Positions 38,083 to 46,416 of a DNA stretch of 64,000 nt are shown here, in pieces (the stretch's first letter is position 1; each line of letters opens with the position of its first letter). A model generated the notes under the pieces. That model saw only the letters and a list, made by a program, of their open reading frames with translations. It searched no databases and was not told where the DNA came from. The position numbers and the translations under genes are program-made. The stretch is taken from assembly GCF_009676955.1 (NCBI RefSeq), contig NZ_CP045696.1, forward strand, positions 1,300,501 to 1,364,500. Direction: 5' to 3'. This DNA comes from Sodaliphilus pleomorphus (GTDB taxonomy: Bacteria; Bacteroidota; Bacteroidia; Bacteroidales; Muribaculaceae).

Positions 38083-38724
38083 ATGACGTTTCTTGAACAC
38101 ACCTATTGCCGACGACAACGGCTTTCCACATTGTGGACTGCCGATGAACTTGTTTGGGAAGAGATTGGGCCTAAGCTGACTACCGGTGGCCATAATTATT
38201 ACCAGCACTTCACTCAGCTTTATGCATCTTACCCCAATGCTCTCCCCGAAGCAACAAGAATTATTGAGAAACATCTTGTTTGCATTTTGAATCGCCCTTA
38301 TCGCGACTTCGAGGAATTGTATGATTTCATTGAGCAATTGCTTGCCAACCCCTCCATCCCCTCGTTTAATGTACAAGGAATCGGGTGGGTCGCGCTTTAT
38401 GACATTGCGCTGCGCATCGGTTGCAACCTGCGACCCCGTGTCATCCCCAAAGACTATGTATATCTCGGCGCAAACAAGGTGCGCGACGCGGCTAATACGT
38501 TAGTGCCGGGCATAGTGTCGGGCAATGTGTTCAGAGTGCCTATTATCAAGCTTGCCGCATTCTTCCCACACTTTACCTCAATGGAGATTGAGGATATCTT
38601 GTGCATCTATAGTGATAAGATTAAAGAGGCAGGAAAGTTCAAACTCAAGTGGCTAAACAACTGCCCTGTGTTCAGTGCAAATAAAGAAAAAAACGGAGGA
38701 AGCCGAAAATCCATTAAAGAGTAG
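38083..38724 (+). CDS. Hypothetical protein, possible helix-hairpin-helix, unknown family
   Basis: 213 residues, no signal peptide or membrane segment. Mostly helical; residues about 90-115 (SIPSFNVQGIGWVALYDIALRIG) have a helix-hairpin-helix-like G-h-G pattern, and PKDYVYLGANKVRDAANTL follows. The C-terminus is Lys/Asn-rich and basic. I do not recognise the family. It is the first of two genes in an AT-rich accessory stretch next to AbiE, preceded by the structured element at 37804-38024. DNA binding is only a guess from the HhH-like segment. Confidence 0.65.
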   Translation: MTFLEHTYCRRQRLSTLWTADELVWEEIGPKLTTGGHNYYQHFTQLYASYPNALPEATRIIEKHLVCILNRPYRDFEELYDFIEQLLANPSIPSFNVQGIGWVALYDIALRIGCNLRPRVIPKDYVYLGANKVRDAANTLVPGIVSGNVFRVPIIKLAAFFPHFTSMEIEDILCIYSDKIKEAGKFKLKWLNNCPVFSANKEKNGGSRKSIKE

Positions 38725-38749
38725 GCATAACAATAATACCAGTAAAATT

Positions 38750-38974
38750 ATGGCAAGAGAATGTAAAGCAGGGAATTGGTTGTTCCGTATTAATCCCAGC
38801 AATGACAAAGAACTTCAAAGGGCAACCATAGGTTCGAGCTGTTACAGTCTGTTGTGGACTGCGCCTAACGGAGAACGCATTTTGGACATCAATCCAAATG
38901 GCGAAGATGTTGATATCCAGACAGACCGTCACAACTATGTGCGTTTAAAGAGTGGTGGGGTCAAATTGAAGTGA
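38750..38974 (+). CDS. Small hypothetical protein, partner of the preceding gene
   Basis: 74 residues from ATG 38750, 25 bp after the previous stop. Compact and probably beta-rich (GNWLFRINPSNDKELQRATI, then YSLLWTAPNGERILDINPNG). No signal peptide, no transmembrane helix. The frame extends upstream to 38675 but that part overlaps the previous gene and is low-complexity. Two short co-directional genes in a defence-type neighbourhood suggest a module, but no function can be assigned. Confidence 0.55.
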   Translation: MARECKAGNWLFRINPSNDKELQRATIGSSCYSLLWTAPNGERILDINPNGEDVDIQTDRHNYVRLKSGGVKLK

Positions 38975-39015
38975 CCAAAAGTAAATTTAGCCTGAATAAT
39001 TCATATTAACAAAAA

Positions 39016-39094
39016 AGAAGCTGCATTTCTTGTGTAAGAAAGAAAAACCATTAACTTTAAAGTATTAAAAATCAATTTAATACACACAGCTTCT
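39016..39094. repeat. Nested inverted repeat after the unknown cassette
   Basis: Outer arms AGAAGCTG (39016-39023) and CAGCTTCT (39087-39094); inner arms GTATTAAA (39062-39069) and TTTAATAC (39076-39083). No T run follows. Confidence 0.6.
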
Positions 39095-39211
39095 AGGTGC
39101 AGTGATACAACAAAAAAATTCAATTGAGCAACATAAAACATTATTTTCTTTGGCAGAACCCGTTTTTGGCAAGAAAATCAAGGTAGACTTCACTGCTCCA
39201 GATATATCCTC

Positions 39212-39352
39212 CAACGGTGGCAGTGCTGCTTGTACGCCCCTCGCAAATTTGTAATTGTTTTACAGCCATTTGTAACACATTACCACGGCATTTGAGAGTG
39301 GCCAGTGCAATGCAGTGCCACCGTTGCAGGCTTGCAATCGCGTAATTGCAAG
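39212..39352. repeat. Inverted repeats in the 38975-39411 gap
   Basis: CAACGGTGGCA (39212-39222) with TGCCACCGTTG (39316-39326), and a separate hairpin CTTGCAAT/ATTGCAAG (39331-39338 with 39345-39352). The minus-strand ORF at 39141-39362 spans these and has no recognisable product. Nothing else seen in the gap. Confidence 0.5.
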
Positions 39353-39411
39353 TCACTTGCACCGCAAGGCACTGCCGGGAGAAATAATTTTCAAGGCAAG
39401 AAAAAGTTTTG

Positions 39412-39420
39412 TACTTTTGT
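39412..39420 (+). promoter_or_regulatory. -7 element for the transmembrane AraC gene
   Basis: TACTTTTGT, full consensus, 36 bp before the ATG at 39457. Confidence 0.6.
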
Positions 39421-39456
39421 CGTGAAAAAATGTGTGATTAACAAAGGTCCTAACTG

Positions 39457-40590
39457 ATGCAAGCACTGTTCTACACCTGCAACGCGGCTCTCTTGGCGGT
39501 CCTGGCCATAGCCATATGGGGCATGTTCAGGCAGGCGCGTCACTTGCGCGACGATAGCTTCCAGCTGCGCCGCAAGTCGTTTGCCGCCGTCTTCATCACC
39601 ATGTTGCTCTACGTGGCGAGTACCTTCACCATCTACAGCCACGGCAGGGTTGAAGTACTGAGCACCCTGGCCGTATGCCTGCACTATACCGCCATGGCCA
39701 CCTTCATCATGGTATCGTGCGCCTTTTTTGGGCGCAATTATTACCGCAGCGTGCTCACGTGGGCCTTCTTCTTGCAATATCCAGTGGTGATGCTCGTGCT
39801 TCACATCATCATGCGCGCTACAGGGCGCTATGTGAAGCTCTACAGCGCCAGCGAGCTACTGCGGTATGGAGGCAACGACCTGGGCCTCTTCTGGGGGCGG
39901 GTCATATGGCTGGCCATGCTCACGTTCTGCCTCTTGTTTTTGCTGTGCATGCTGGTCGGAGCCTACGTGCACTACCGCAAGCGCCCCACGCCGGCTGGCC
40001 TGCCAGCCAGCCGACTCAACTGGCAGAAAAAGGACGTGCGTTACGTGCCTTGCTACCTCGTCTTGAATGTGGGCATGATGGGGTCGCTCTTCACGAGCTC
40101 GCTGTGGCCCTATGTGGTGGTGCACCTGCTCACAACCGTGATGTTCGTGCGCACCTTCATGGTCTACAACCGCTACATGCACTATATCGAGCATCTGGCC
40201 AGCCGGCGCGAGGCTTTTCTCCACATCCCCGTCAGGCTCATGGAGCTCGCCGAGCAGGAGCGCAACAACCCGCTCTACAAGAGCAACGCCACGCTCGACG
40301 AGATAGCTGCCGCACTCGACGTGAGCCGCAAGGACCTGAGCGACTACCTCTATGAGGAGCTCAACACCACCTTCCCGTCGTGGACCAGCGAGCAGAAGCT
40401 GAGCCACTTCACCAAGCAGCTGTTGCGCACCGACCGCAAAATAAGCGAGCTGGCCATGGCCTGCGGCTATGCCAGCATCACTGCCCTCAACCGTGCCTTC
40501 AAGGCACGCTATGGCATGTCGCCCTCCGATTACCGCGACAAGACCACTCCCAGAACCGATCAACTCAACGTGCTGAGTGTCAGGAGATGA
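39457..40590 (+). CDS. AraC-family regulator with N-terminal transmembrane domain
   Basis: 377 residues. Roughly six hydrophobic helices occupy residues 1-230 (for example LLAVLAIAIWGMF, AAVFITMLLYVAS, VLTWAFFLQYPVVMLVLHI, VIWLAMLTFCLLFLLCMLVG). The last 110 residues are an AraC double helix-turn-helix, with ATLDEIAAALDVSRKDLSDYL and KISELAMACGYASITALNRA followed by FKARYGMSPSDYR. It presumably senses a membrane or periplasmic signal and acts on DNA from the membrane. Target unknown; no operon partner. Bacteroidetes carry many such membrane-bound AraC proteins. Confidence 0.88.
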   Translation: MQALFYTCNAALLAVLAIAIWGMFRQARHLRDDSFQLRRKSFAAVFITMLLYVASTFTIYSHGRVEVLSTLAVCLHYTAMATFIMVSCAFFGRNYYRSVLTWAFFLQYPVVMLVLHIIMRATGRYVKLYSASELLRYGGNDLGLFWGRVIWLAMLTFCLLFLLCMLVGAYVHYRKRPTPAGLPASRLNWQKKDVRYVPCYLVLNVGMMGSLFTSSLWPYVVVHLLTTVMFVRTFMVYNRYMHYIEHLASRREAFLHIPVRLMELAEQERNNPLYKSNATLDEIAAALDVSRKDLSDYLYEELNTTFPSWTSEQKLSHFTKQLLRTDRKISELAMACGYASITALNRAFKARYGMSPSDYRDKTTPRTDQLNVLSVRR

Positions 40591-40693
40591 TAAGTGACGA
40601 GGTGAGATGACAACCGATTTTTCAGAGAGATGAGAATCGATTTTTTCAACATGAGAACACGGTAATTGTCTATCTTTTTTAGTTTTGCAATGT

Positions 40694-40841
40694 GTTTTTA
40701 GAGAATTTCACTCTTGCAAACCCAAAAAGACACACATTACTGTTGTTCTAATTATTTTGCACAAGGCGACACAAGCCTGGTATTTCTTTAATTTAATACC
40801 TTAGAAGAGGCAAAGCATGACGTGCTCCGCCTCTTTTTTTT
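40694..40841 (+). ncRNA. Candidate small RNA (about 150 nt)
   Basis: Begins after -7 element TAGTTTTGC (40680-40688) and ends in an intrinsic terminator: AGAGGC (40806-40811) with GCCTCT (40829-40834), inner AGCA/TGCT pairs, and eight T. A second hairpin GGTATT/AATACC precedes it. No ORF of note. It could alternatively be a 3' tail of the AraC transcript. Confidence 0.45.
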
Positions 40842-40879
40842 GCATTCTGCCACCAGCCGTGCAACGCGCCCAAGCGCAA

Positions 40880-41128
40880 CTAAAAAGCATTGAAATCGTG
40901 GCTCACGCCGTTGCCGTGAGGGTCGGGATTGCCGTTGGGGTTGCCGTCGCTGGGCTTGCCCATGCCGCCAGGGGTGCCGCCCTCGCCCGGCAAGGGGGTT
41001 GTGGTGCTGGTCGTCGTCGTAACCTTTTTATAGAGGTAGGCGTCGTCGCCTGCATTGTCGCATGAAGTCAAAAGGCAAGAGAGCCCCAAGAGCAGCAAGG
41101 CTGCTCCACCCATAAAGAATCTTTTCAT
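40880..41128 (-). CDS. Small lipoprotein, unknown function
   Basis: 82 residues. Lipoprotein signal peptide ends at LLTSC with Cys23. The mature part is low-complexity: a Thr run (VTTTTSTTTPLPGEGG) then Gly/Pro/Asn-rich sequence ending SHDFNAF. No fold recognised. The region upstream, 41129-41450, holds nothing that I can call a gene. Confidence 0.65.
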   Translation of the reverse strand: MKRFFMGGAALLLLGLSCLLTSCDNAGDDAYLYKKVTTTTSTTTPLPGEGGTPGGMGKPSDGNPNGNPDPHGNGVSHDFNAF

Positions 41129-41450
41129 CTTGTGTTGTGGTTAAATTGTGAAACTAAACTTGTAGTTGAAAACCATCCAATCGTTGTGAGCGCTCTCGTT
41201 GAGTGATTTCATAGTATAGACGCAAGACACGGCCCAAAAGTTTCAGAAAAGAAATAAAATTTTTCACCAAGCCTGAAAAAAACAGAAGCAGGAAGCCTGG
41301 CACAAGTGCCGGAAGCATCAAGCGCTAAAACGGATGTGAAAATTTGTTTCTTTTTACACTCATAACGCCAAATAGTTACAAATGTTAACAAACAGAGAAA
41401 AATTTACCATTTTATTAGTCATTTAGGACAATATATTGAAAAATATATAT

Positions 41451-41459
41451 TACTTTTGC
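41451..41459 (+). promoter_or_regulatory. -7 element for the OmpP1-like gene
   Basis: TACTTTTGC, 26 bp before the start codon. Confidence 0.65.
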
Positions 41460-41485
41460 GGCCAACAAAAAAAAACACCGACTAA

Positions 41486-42799
41486 ATGATAATGAGAGAA
41501 GCAATCCTGACCGCAACACTCGCGGCAACCACAGCCCTGGCCAGCCTGGCAGGCGGAGTACTCACCAACACCAACCAGCACATCGACTTCCTGCGCATGG
41601 TGGCACGCGGAGCCAGCACCGACATCGACGCCGTCTATACCAACCCGGCCGGCACAGCATTTATGGCCGACGGCTGGAAACTCTCGCTCAACGTGCAGAG
41701 CGCCTATCAGACCCGCACGATAGCCTCCACCTTTGCCCTCTACCCCGAGGGCACGCGCAACTACAAGGGCGACGCCTCGGCCCCCATTCTGCCCAGCGCC
41801 TATGCCACCTACAACCACGGCCACTGGGGCGTGTCGGGCTTCATAGGCGTGGTGGGCGGCGGCGGCAAGTGCTCGTTTGGCTCGGGCCTGCCCGTGTTTG
41901 ACTCCCAGGTCATGGCCGCCATCCTTGCCCAGAGCAAGGGCACCGTGACCCCGGCCATGTACAGCATCAACACCGCCATGCGCGGCAGCCAGTTTATCTA
42001 CGGCGGCCAGTTTGGCGGCGTGTATCGCTTCACACCAGGCTTGAGCGGCTACCTGGGCCTGCGGGTGAACTACTTCTTTGGCAACTACTCGGGCCACGTG
42101 ATTGCCAAGCTCAACAACGTGGACAAGACACTGGCCGACCTCGAGCTCGACTGTGACCAGACCGGCTGGGGAGCAACGCCCATCATAGGCATCGACTACC
42201 GCTACAAGGGTCTCACCCTGGCTGCAAAATACGAGTTCATCACCAAGCTCAACATCGAGAACGACACCAAGGTGAACAGCGACCCCGATGGCGCTCTGGC
42301 CGAGTTTAAAGACGGCGTGAACACGCCTGGCGACGTGCCGGCCTATTTTGCCGCCGCTGTGGGCTATGCCTTCACACCGCGGCTGCGAGCCACCGTGGAG
42401 TACCACTTCTACGACGACAAAAACGCCAAGATGGCCGGCGACAAGCAGAAGGCGCTCAAGCGCGGCACCAACGAGGTGCTGGCCGGCGTGGAATGTGACA
42501 TCAACAAGACGTTCACCGTGAGTGCCGGCGGGCAGAAGACCATATACGGCCTGGCCGACGACTTCCAGCAGAACACAGCCTTCTCTTGCAACAGCTACTC
42601 GGTGGGCCTGGGCGGGGCCGTGCACTTCAGCAAGAAACTCACGATGAACATAGGCTACTTCTGGACCATGTACAAGAAGTATACCAAGGATGTGCCTGCC
42701 AGCGCCACCGGCGGCTACAACGGCACCACTCTGGCTGGCAAGGAGGTGATGGACCGCACCAACAAGGTCTTTGGCATGGGCATCGACTACAAGTTCTGA
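41486..42799 (+). CDS. OmpP1/FadL/TodX-like outer membrane protein
   Basis: 437 residues. Signal peptide ends around ALASLAGG; the mature N-terminus GGVLTNTNQHIDFLRMVARGASTDIDAVYTNPAGTAFM matches the FadL-family hatch (xxxNPAGxa). The rest is an alternating beta-barrel ending FGMGIDYKF, a terminal aromatic as for outer-membrane insertion. The family moves hydrophobic compounds such as fatty acids across the outer membrane. ATG at 41492 is an equally good start. Its last 52 bp lie in the 192-bp duplication made by the downstream insertion sequence, yet the gene is intact. Confidence 0.88.
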   Translation: MIMREAILTATLAATTALASLAGGVLTNTNQHIDFLRMVARGASTDIDAVYTNPAGTAFMADGWKLSLNVQSAYQTRTIASTFALYPEGTRNYKGDASAPILPSAYATYNHGHWGVSGFIGVVGGGGKCSFGSGLPVFDSQVMAAILAQSKGTVTPAMYSINTAMRGSQFIYGGQFGGVYRFTPGLSGYLGLRVNYFFGNYSGHVIAKLNNVDKTLADLELDCDQTGWGATPIIGIDYRYKGLTLAAKYEFITKLNIENDTKVNSDPDGALAEFKDGVNTPGDVPAYFAAAVGYAFTPRLRATVEYHFYDDKNAKMAGDKQKALKRGTNEVLAGVECDINKTFTVSAGGQKTIYGLADDFQQNTAFSCNSYSVGLGGAVHFSKKLTMNIGYFWTMYKKYTKDVPASATGGYNGTTLAGKEVMDRTNKVFGMGIDYKF

Positions 42800-42939
42800 A
42801 TGCCCGCAATCACAGCCTCTACAGGGGCAAAACAGGCATGAACCGCTGCCCCAATACAGCCCAGCCACGACGAGCGAAGAAAAAAAATCGAACTTTTTGG
42901 GCAAAGATAGTTGGTAATTCAAAAAATTTCACTAATTTT
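42748..42939 (+). repeat. 192-bp direct repeat flanking the IS, left copy
   Basis: Identical by eye to 45084-45275. Contains the last 52 bp of the OmpP1-like gene and the upstream part of the tRNA-Leu promoter; it ends within the -7 box (TAATTTT), so that promoter is broken here. Confidence 0.95.
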
Positions 42940-45083
42940 CCTAATTTGACAGTTTGTTGTATTAACGTGTTACTACACAATACTTTACATAGTAAAGTAA
43001 TGTAGCTAATTTTTCGGTGCTGCAAGGATTAACCTTTGTTAACCTTTCGGTAGAACGCGTTCATCGCTGCTTTTGTGATTATCTGTTTGTTAACTTCCAC
43101 ACCGGCAAGCTCTTGCAGTTGGTCGGTGAGGCTGGTGCGCTGGAACATGGGCACGTATCCCAGTCCCTGGATTTGTCCGAAGCGCAGGTTCTGGAGAGTG
43201 TCGATCAGCTGGTCGACGGTCAGGGGGTGCTCCTTGTAGGCCTCGGGGAACGAGTCGGCCAGCTGCTTTTGCAGGAGCTTGAGCAGCAGCAGTGCGAGGA
43301 AGCAGACGAGGAAGTGGGAGCGGATGCGGTCCTGCCTGGAGAGGTAGACGGGTCTGGCCTCGAGGTGGGTCTTGGTGGTGCGGAACAGGTGCTCTATCTC
43401 GTGATGGAAGGAGCGTGCCTTGAGCACGAACGCGGCCTCGTCGTCGAGCGAGGTGGCGTAGGCGTAGAAGCCGTCGAGCTTCTCCTCCTGCCCTAGGATG
43501 TCGTCATTGATGACCATCTCGGTCTTGACGGCCGTCTGTCCGTCGTCGGTCTTGTGTATGGTCTCTATGTAGTTGAGCGGTGACTGCTGCGAGCGGCGCG
43601 GGTTGGCCTGCCCCCTGGCCACTATCTTCCTGGCCGCCGCGAGGCGCTCGGCGCGCTTGTGCCTGAGGAAGAGGGCGAAGTCGTGGCTGTAGGTGATGAT
43701 GACCCTCTCGGCCCTGGAGGAGCTTTGCCATTGCCTGATGCGTCGCCCCCGGGCGTCGACGGGCGTTGCGCCGGGGTTCTCCCTGCGGGCCTCGAGCCAC
43801 TGCGGGTTGAGGCATTTCACGGTTTTGTCGACAAGTATCTCCTTGTAGAATGTGGTCTGGCGCAGCAGGGAGCTGTCAGCCTGGCCGCCCTCGCGCAGCA
43901 CGTCCAGGTTGTAGAGGCCGCCGTCGGAGTACTTCTCGTGCAGCAGCCTGGCCTTTTCCCCGTCGGCGCAGTAGCCCAGCCTCCAGCCCCTGGGGTCGAC
44001 GGCGGCCCGGCGGTCGGCGGCGGGCAGCGAGGGGATCGACTGGACGCAGATGTAGTCGCGGCCCTGGTCCATGTTGTAGCGCCGGTTGCCCTCCGAGGCC
44101 AGGCCGGCGTCGGTGGAGACGACGAACTCGGTCAGGCCGAACTTGCGCCTCAGCACATCCTCGAGCGGCTGGAGCGTGGCCTGCTCCGACTCGTTGCCCG
44201 GGAAGACCACAAAGGCCAGCGGGATGCCGTCCATGTCCATGAACATGCCCATCTGCACGATGGGGCTGGGCCGGTTCTCTTTCGACTTGCCGCGCTTGCG
44301 CAGCCCGGCCACGAGCTCGCCGGTCTCTATGTTCACCGTGTCCCTGTCGTTGTCCTCGATCTCGAAGTAGTAGTTGGTGCAGTCGTAGTAGATCACCCTG
44401 TCCCTGCGTTCCATGAACCTGGCCGAGCAGGCGTAGACGCCGGCCTGGATGTCGTCGATGTGGCCCGAGAGCAGGCTCAGGGCCCGGTACATGTCGGCCT
44501 CGCCGAACTTCGGGGGCCGCACCAGCCCCTGCGCCTTTCGCAGCGTCCTCTGCTTGGAGCAGGGGAAGAGCAGACGGCCCGTGACCAGCGTCCTCAATAT
44601 CCCGTCGAGGTCGAACTTCGCCTTGCTCGCCTTCTTGATCTCGGCGCACATGCGGGGCAGGCCGAGCCTGTTGTAGAGCGGCAGCAGCATCAGGTCGCCG
44701 CCCGCCCGCAGAGGCAGGTCGCCCATCCCCACGGTCTGGCCCGGGTAGAAGTCAACCGAAATGCGCTCCCTGCCGGCCTTCTCCTCCTCGGTCATGCGGG
44801 CCGCCAGGTCCCTGACCCACTGGCGCGGGTCCTGGCAGCCGTACTTGCGCCTGATGTCCTCAAGCAGCCCCAGCCGCCTGACAGTCTTTGTGGTAGACTT
44901 GCCGTCGATGCGCACCGACTTCTGGATGTAAGCCCACGTGCCCTTCTTTGTAGTGCCGAATGTCGCCTTCATATCGATAATCCTTTAATGTAATAACTAC
45001 TATTAGCTACAAATATACAAATAAAAAATGAACTGTGCAACAATTCATTAGAAAAAATTTTACACTCTAACTGTCAAAGTCCC
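42940..45083 (-). mobile_element. IS1634-family insertion sequence (2,144 bp)
   Basis: Ends deduced from the flanking duplication. Terminal inverted repeats share TTTGACAGTT: the left end reads CCTAATTTGACAGTT, and the right end on the complementary strand GGGACTTTGACAGTT (11 of 15 match). One complete transposase gene fills it. Long, variable target duplications are a known property of the IS1634 type element. Confidence 0.9.
43029..44972 (-). CDS. IS1634-family transposase (IS4-superfamily DDE)
   Basis: 647 residues, full length. DDE features: YYDCTNYYFEIEDND (first Asp) at about 195, the VVSTDAGLASEGNR region (second Asp) about 290, and the C-terminal YxxK-type HHEIEHLFRTTKTHLEARPVYL with the catalytic Glu, followed by the IS1634 hydrophobic helix ShFLVCFLALLLLKLL. 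No frameshift or stop, so probably active. Strongly GC-rich (codons like host's). Oriented opposite to the OmpP1-like gene. Confidence 0.93.
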   Translation of the reverse strand: MKATFGTTKKGTWAYIQKSVRIDGKSTTKTVRRLGLLEDIRRKYGCQDPRQWVRDLAARMTEEEKAGRERISVDFYPGQTVGMGDLPLRAGGDLMLLPLYNRLGLPRMCAEIKKASKAKFDLDGILRTLVTGRLLFPCSKQRTLRKAQGLVRPPKFGEADMYRALSLLSGHIDDIQAGVYACSARFMERRDRVIYYDCTNYYFEIEDNDRDTVNIETGELVAGLRKRGKSKENRPSPIVQMGMFMDMDGIPLAFVVFPGNESEQATLQPLEDVLRRKFGLTEFVVSTDAGLASEGNRRYNMDQGRDYICVQSIPSLPAADRRAAVDPRGWRLGYCADGEKARLLHEKYSDGGLYNLDVLREGGQADSSLLRQTTFYKEILVDKTVKCLNPQWLEARRENPGATPVDARGRRIRQWQSSSRAERVIITYSHDFALFLRHKRAERLAAARKIVARGQANPRRSQQSPLNYIETIHKTDDGQTAVKTEMVINDDILGQEEKLDGFYAYATSLDDEAAFVLKARSFHHEIEHLFRTTKTHLEARPVYLSRQDRIRSHFLVCFLALLLLKLLQKQLADSFPEAYKEHPLTVDQLIDTLQNLRFGQIQGLGYVPMFQRTSLTDQLQELAGVEVNKQIITKAAMNAFYRKVNKG

Positions 45084-45275
45084 GATGGACCGCACCAACA
45101 AGGTCTTTGGCATGGGCATCGACTACAAGTTCTGAATGCCCGCAATCACAGCCTCTACAGGGGCAAAACAGGCATGAACCGCTGCCCCAATACAGCCCAG
45201 CCACGACGAGCGAAGAAAAAAAATCGAACTTTTTGGGCAAAGATAGTTGGTAATTCAAAAAATTTCACTAATTTT
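45084..45275 (+). repeat. 192-bp direct repeat flanking the IS, right copy
   Basis: Second copy of the target duplication. Here it continues into TAATTTTGC, completing the -7 element of tRNA-Leu. The truncated OmpP1-like tail in it is not a gene. Confidence 0.95.
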
Positions 45276-45277
45276 GC
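45247..45277 (+). promoter_or_regulatory. Promoter of tRNA-Leu
   Basis: -33 TTGG (45247-45250) and -7 TAATTTTGC (45269-45277), 18-bp spacing. The junction of the target duplication lies inside the -7 box, between TAATTTT and GC. Confidence 0.7.
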
Positions 45278-45296
45278 ACTCGCAAATAAGCCAAAT

Positions 45297-45381
45297 GCCC
45301 AAGTGGCGGAATTGGTAGACGCGCACGTTTCAGGTGCGTGTGCCGCAAGGCGTGAAGGTTCGAGTCCTTTCTTGGGCACCA
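45297..45381 (+). tRNA. tRNA-Leu(CAG)
   Basis: Acceptor GCCCAAG/CTTGGGC, anticodon stem CACGT/GCGTG with loop TTCAGGT (anticodon CAG), a long class II variable arm (TGCCGCAAGGCG) and an encoded CCA at 45379-45381. Confidence 0.95.
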
Positions 45382-45388
45382 ATTCAAG

Positions 45389-45424
45389 ACCCAGCAGCTT
45401 AGCAATCAAGCTGTTGGGTTTTCT
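45389..45424 (+). terminator. Terminator after tRNA-Leu
   Basis: CCCAGCAGCTT pairs with AAGCTGTTGGG (one G-U pair), followed by TTTTCTTTTTT. Confidence 0.85.
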
Positions 45425-45508
45425 TTTTTGTTTCAAAAAAACTCCTGCTTACGAGCACAATGCAACATTTTCTTGCCCTACAGCTATTGCACATCACAGG
45501 GTTTTGTC

Positions 45509-45723
45509 TATCTTTGTAATAGCGTGCGATGGCCATCGGTCCAAAGTCACGCATGGGATAAAGAAACGACGAAACTCCAGCCCATATTTATTGAAAAGCA
45601 TGAGACTGCGTGGTGGTCACCTCTTGTTTGGCATTGGCCTGCTCTACAATCAAAATTGTGATTTTGAAACGCCAAACGCCAAACCTCAAAATGAAAGCCT
45701 GATTTTCATTTGATTTGCTTTTT
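45509..45723 (+). promoter_or_regulatory. Orphan promoter and hairpin in the gap before the lipoprotein gene
   Basis: -33 TTGC (45487-45490) and -7 TATCTTTGT (45509-45517). About 190 nt later AAATGAAA/TTTCATTT forms a hairpin followed by a short T run. A 37-codon ORF from about 45600 is the only one between. Could be a small RNA or small-protein gene. Confidence 0.3.
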
Positions 45724-45806
45724 CAAAGTGGGCTGTATTTTCCAGATTTGCAACTCCACAGGACAGTTGCACCCGTCTCTAAAGAAGAAAAAAAAATAAA
45801 AAAAAG

Positions 45807-46337
45807 ATGAGAAAGATCACATCCACTCCCCTGCTTGTGCTGGCCGTGCTGTTGCTGGCCACGGGCTGCGTGGGCAACGACGCCAGCGAGCCTGCAAGCT
45901 ACGGCAAGGCAAGCTACAGCATCACCCTGGGAAACGACATGCTTGACGCCGCCTCGCAAGTAACGATAAAATACAGCGACGGCGAGAAGACCCAGAGTCT
46001 CACCATCGATGCATCCAGCCTCGACGGCAACACGTGGACCCGCACGGTGACTGCCGACCTGCCTGCCGACTTCGGCTTCAGCATCACCTTCACGCCCAAG
46101 CCCGGCAGCGAGCTCACGCGCGAGAGCTACACGCTGCGCACCACGGCCCGCATCAACATCGTCACCAATGTCGGTTCGGGCTCGAGCTTCCACGGCAACC
46201 CCGTGCCCGTGGTGGAGGCAGCCACGACAGCCCGCGCCGACGTGCCCGCTACCCTCGCCCAGGCCAGTGGCACCACTGTGGCCTACCATGTCGACGACGC
46301 CGGCACCATCACTGCCTCGCAGTCGAAACGACAATAA
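45807..46337 (+). CDS. Lipoprotein, unknown function
   Basis: 176 residues. Signal peptide with lipobox LLATGC, Cys21. The mature part is beta-rich and looks like one immunoglobulin-type domain (SQVTIKYSDGEKTQSLTIDA ... TWTRTVTADLP), followed by an Ala/Thr/Val-rich tail ending in TASQSKRQ. No family recognised. It precedes oxyR by 79 bp on the same strand and may share transcription, but no functional tie is evident. Confidence 0.75.
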   Translation: MRKITSTPLLVLAVLLLATGCVGNDASEPASYGKASYSITLGNDMLDAASQVTIKYSDGEKTQSLTIDASSLDGNTWTRTVTADLPADFGFSITFTPKPGSELTRESYTLRTTARINIVTNVGSGSSFHGNPVPVVEAATTARADVPATLAQASGTTVAYHVDDAGTITASQSKRQ

Positions 46338-46416
46338 CAGAGCACAGCCGGCAACGGTGGCAGGCAAAAAAAAAACGAAACAACCCAACACCTACTATAG
46401 ATTAACAACTTCACAC

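Noticed and set aside
39141..39362. 73-codon minus-strand frame
   Set aside because: Spans inverted repeats, no motif, no promoter or start context.
46168..46416. N-terminal extension of oxyR
   Set aside because: Lies in the wrong frame across the lipoprotein gene; LysR proteins begin at MTLQQLEYIV.
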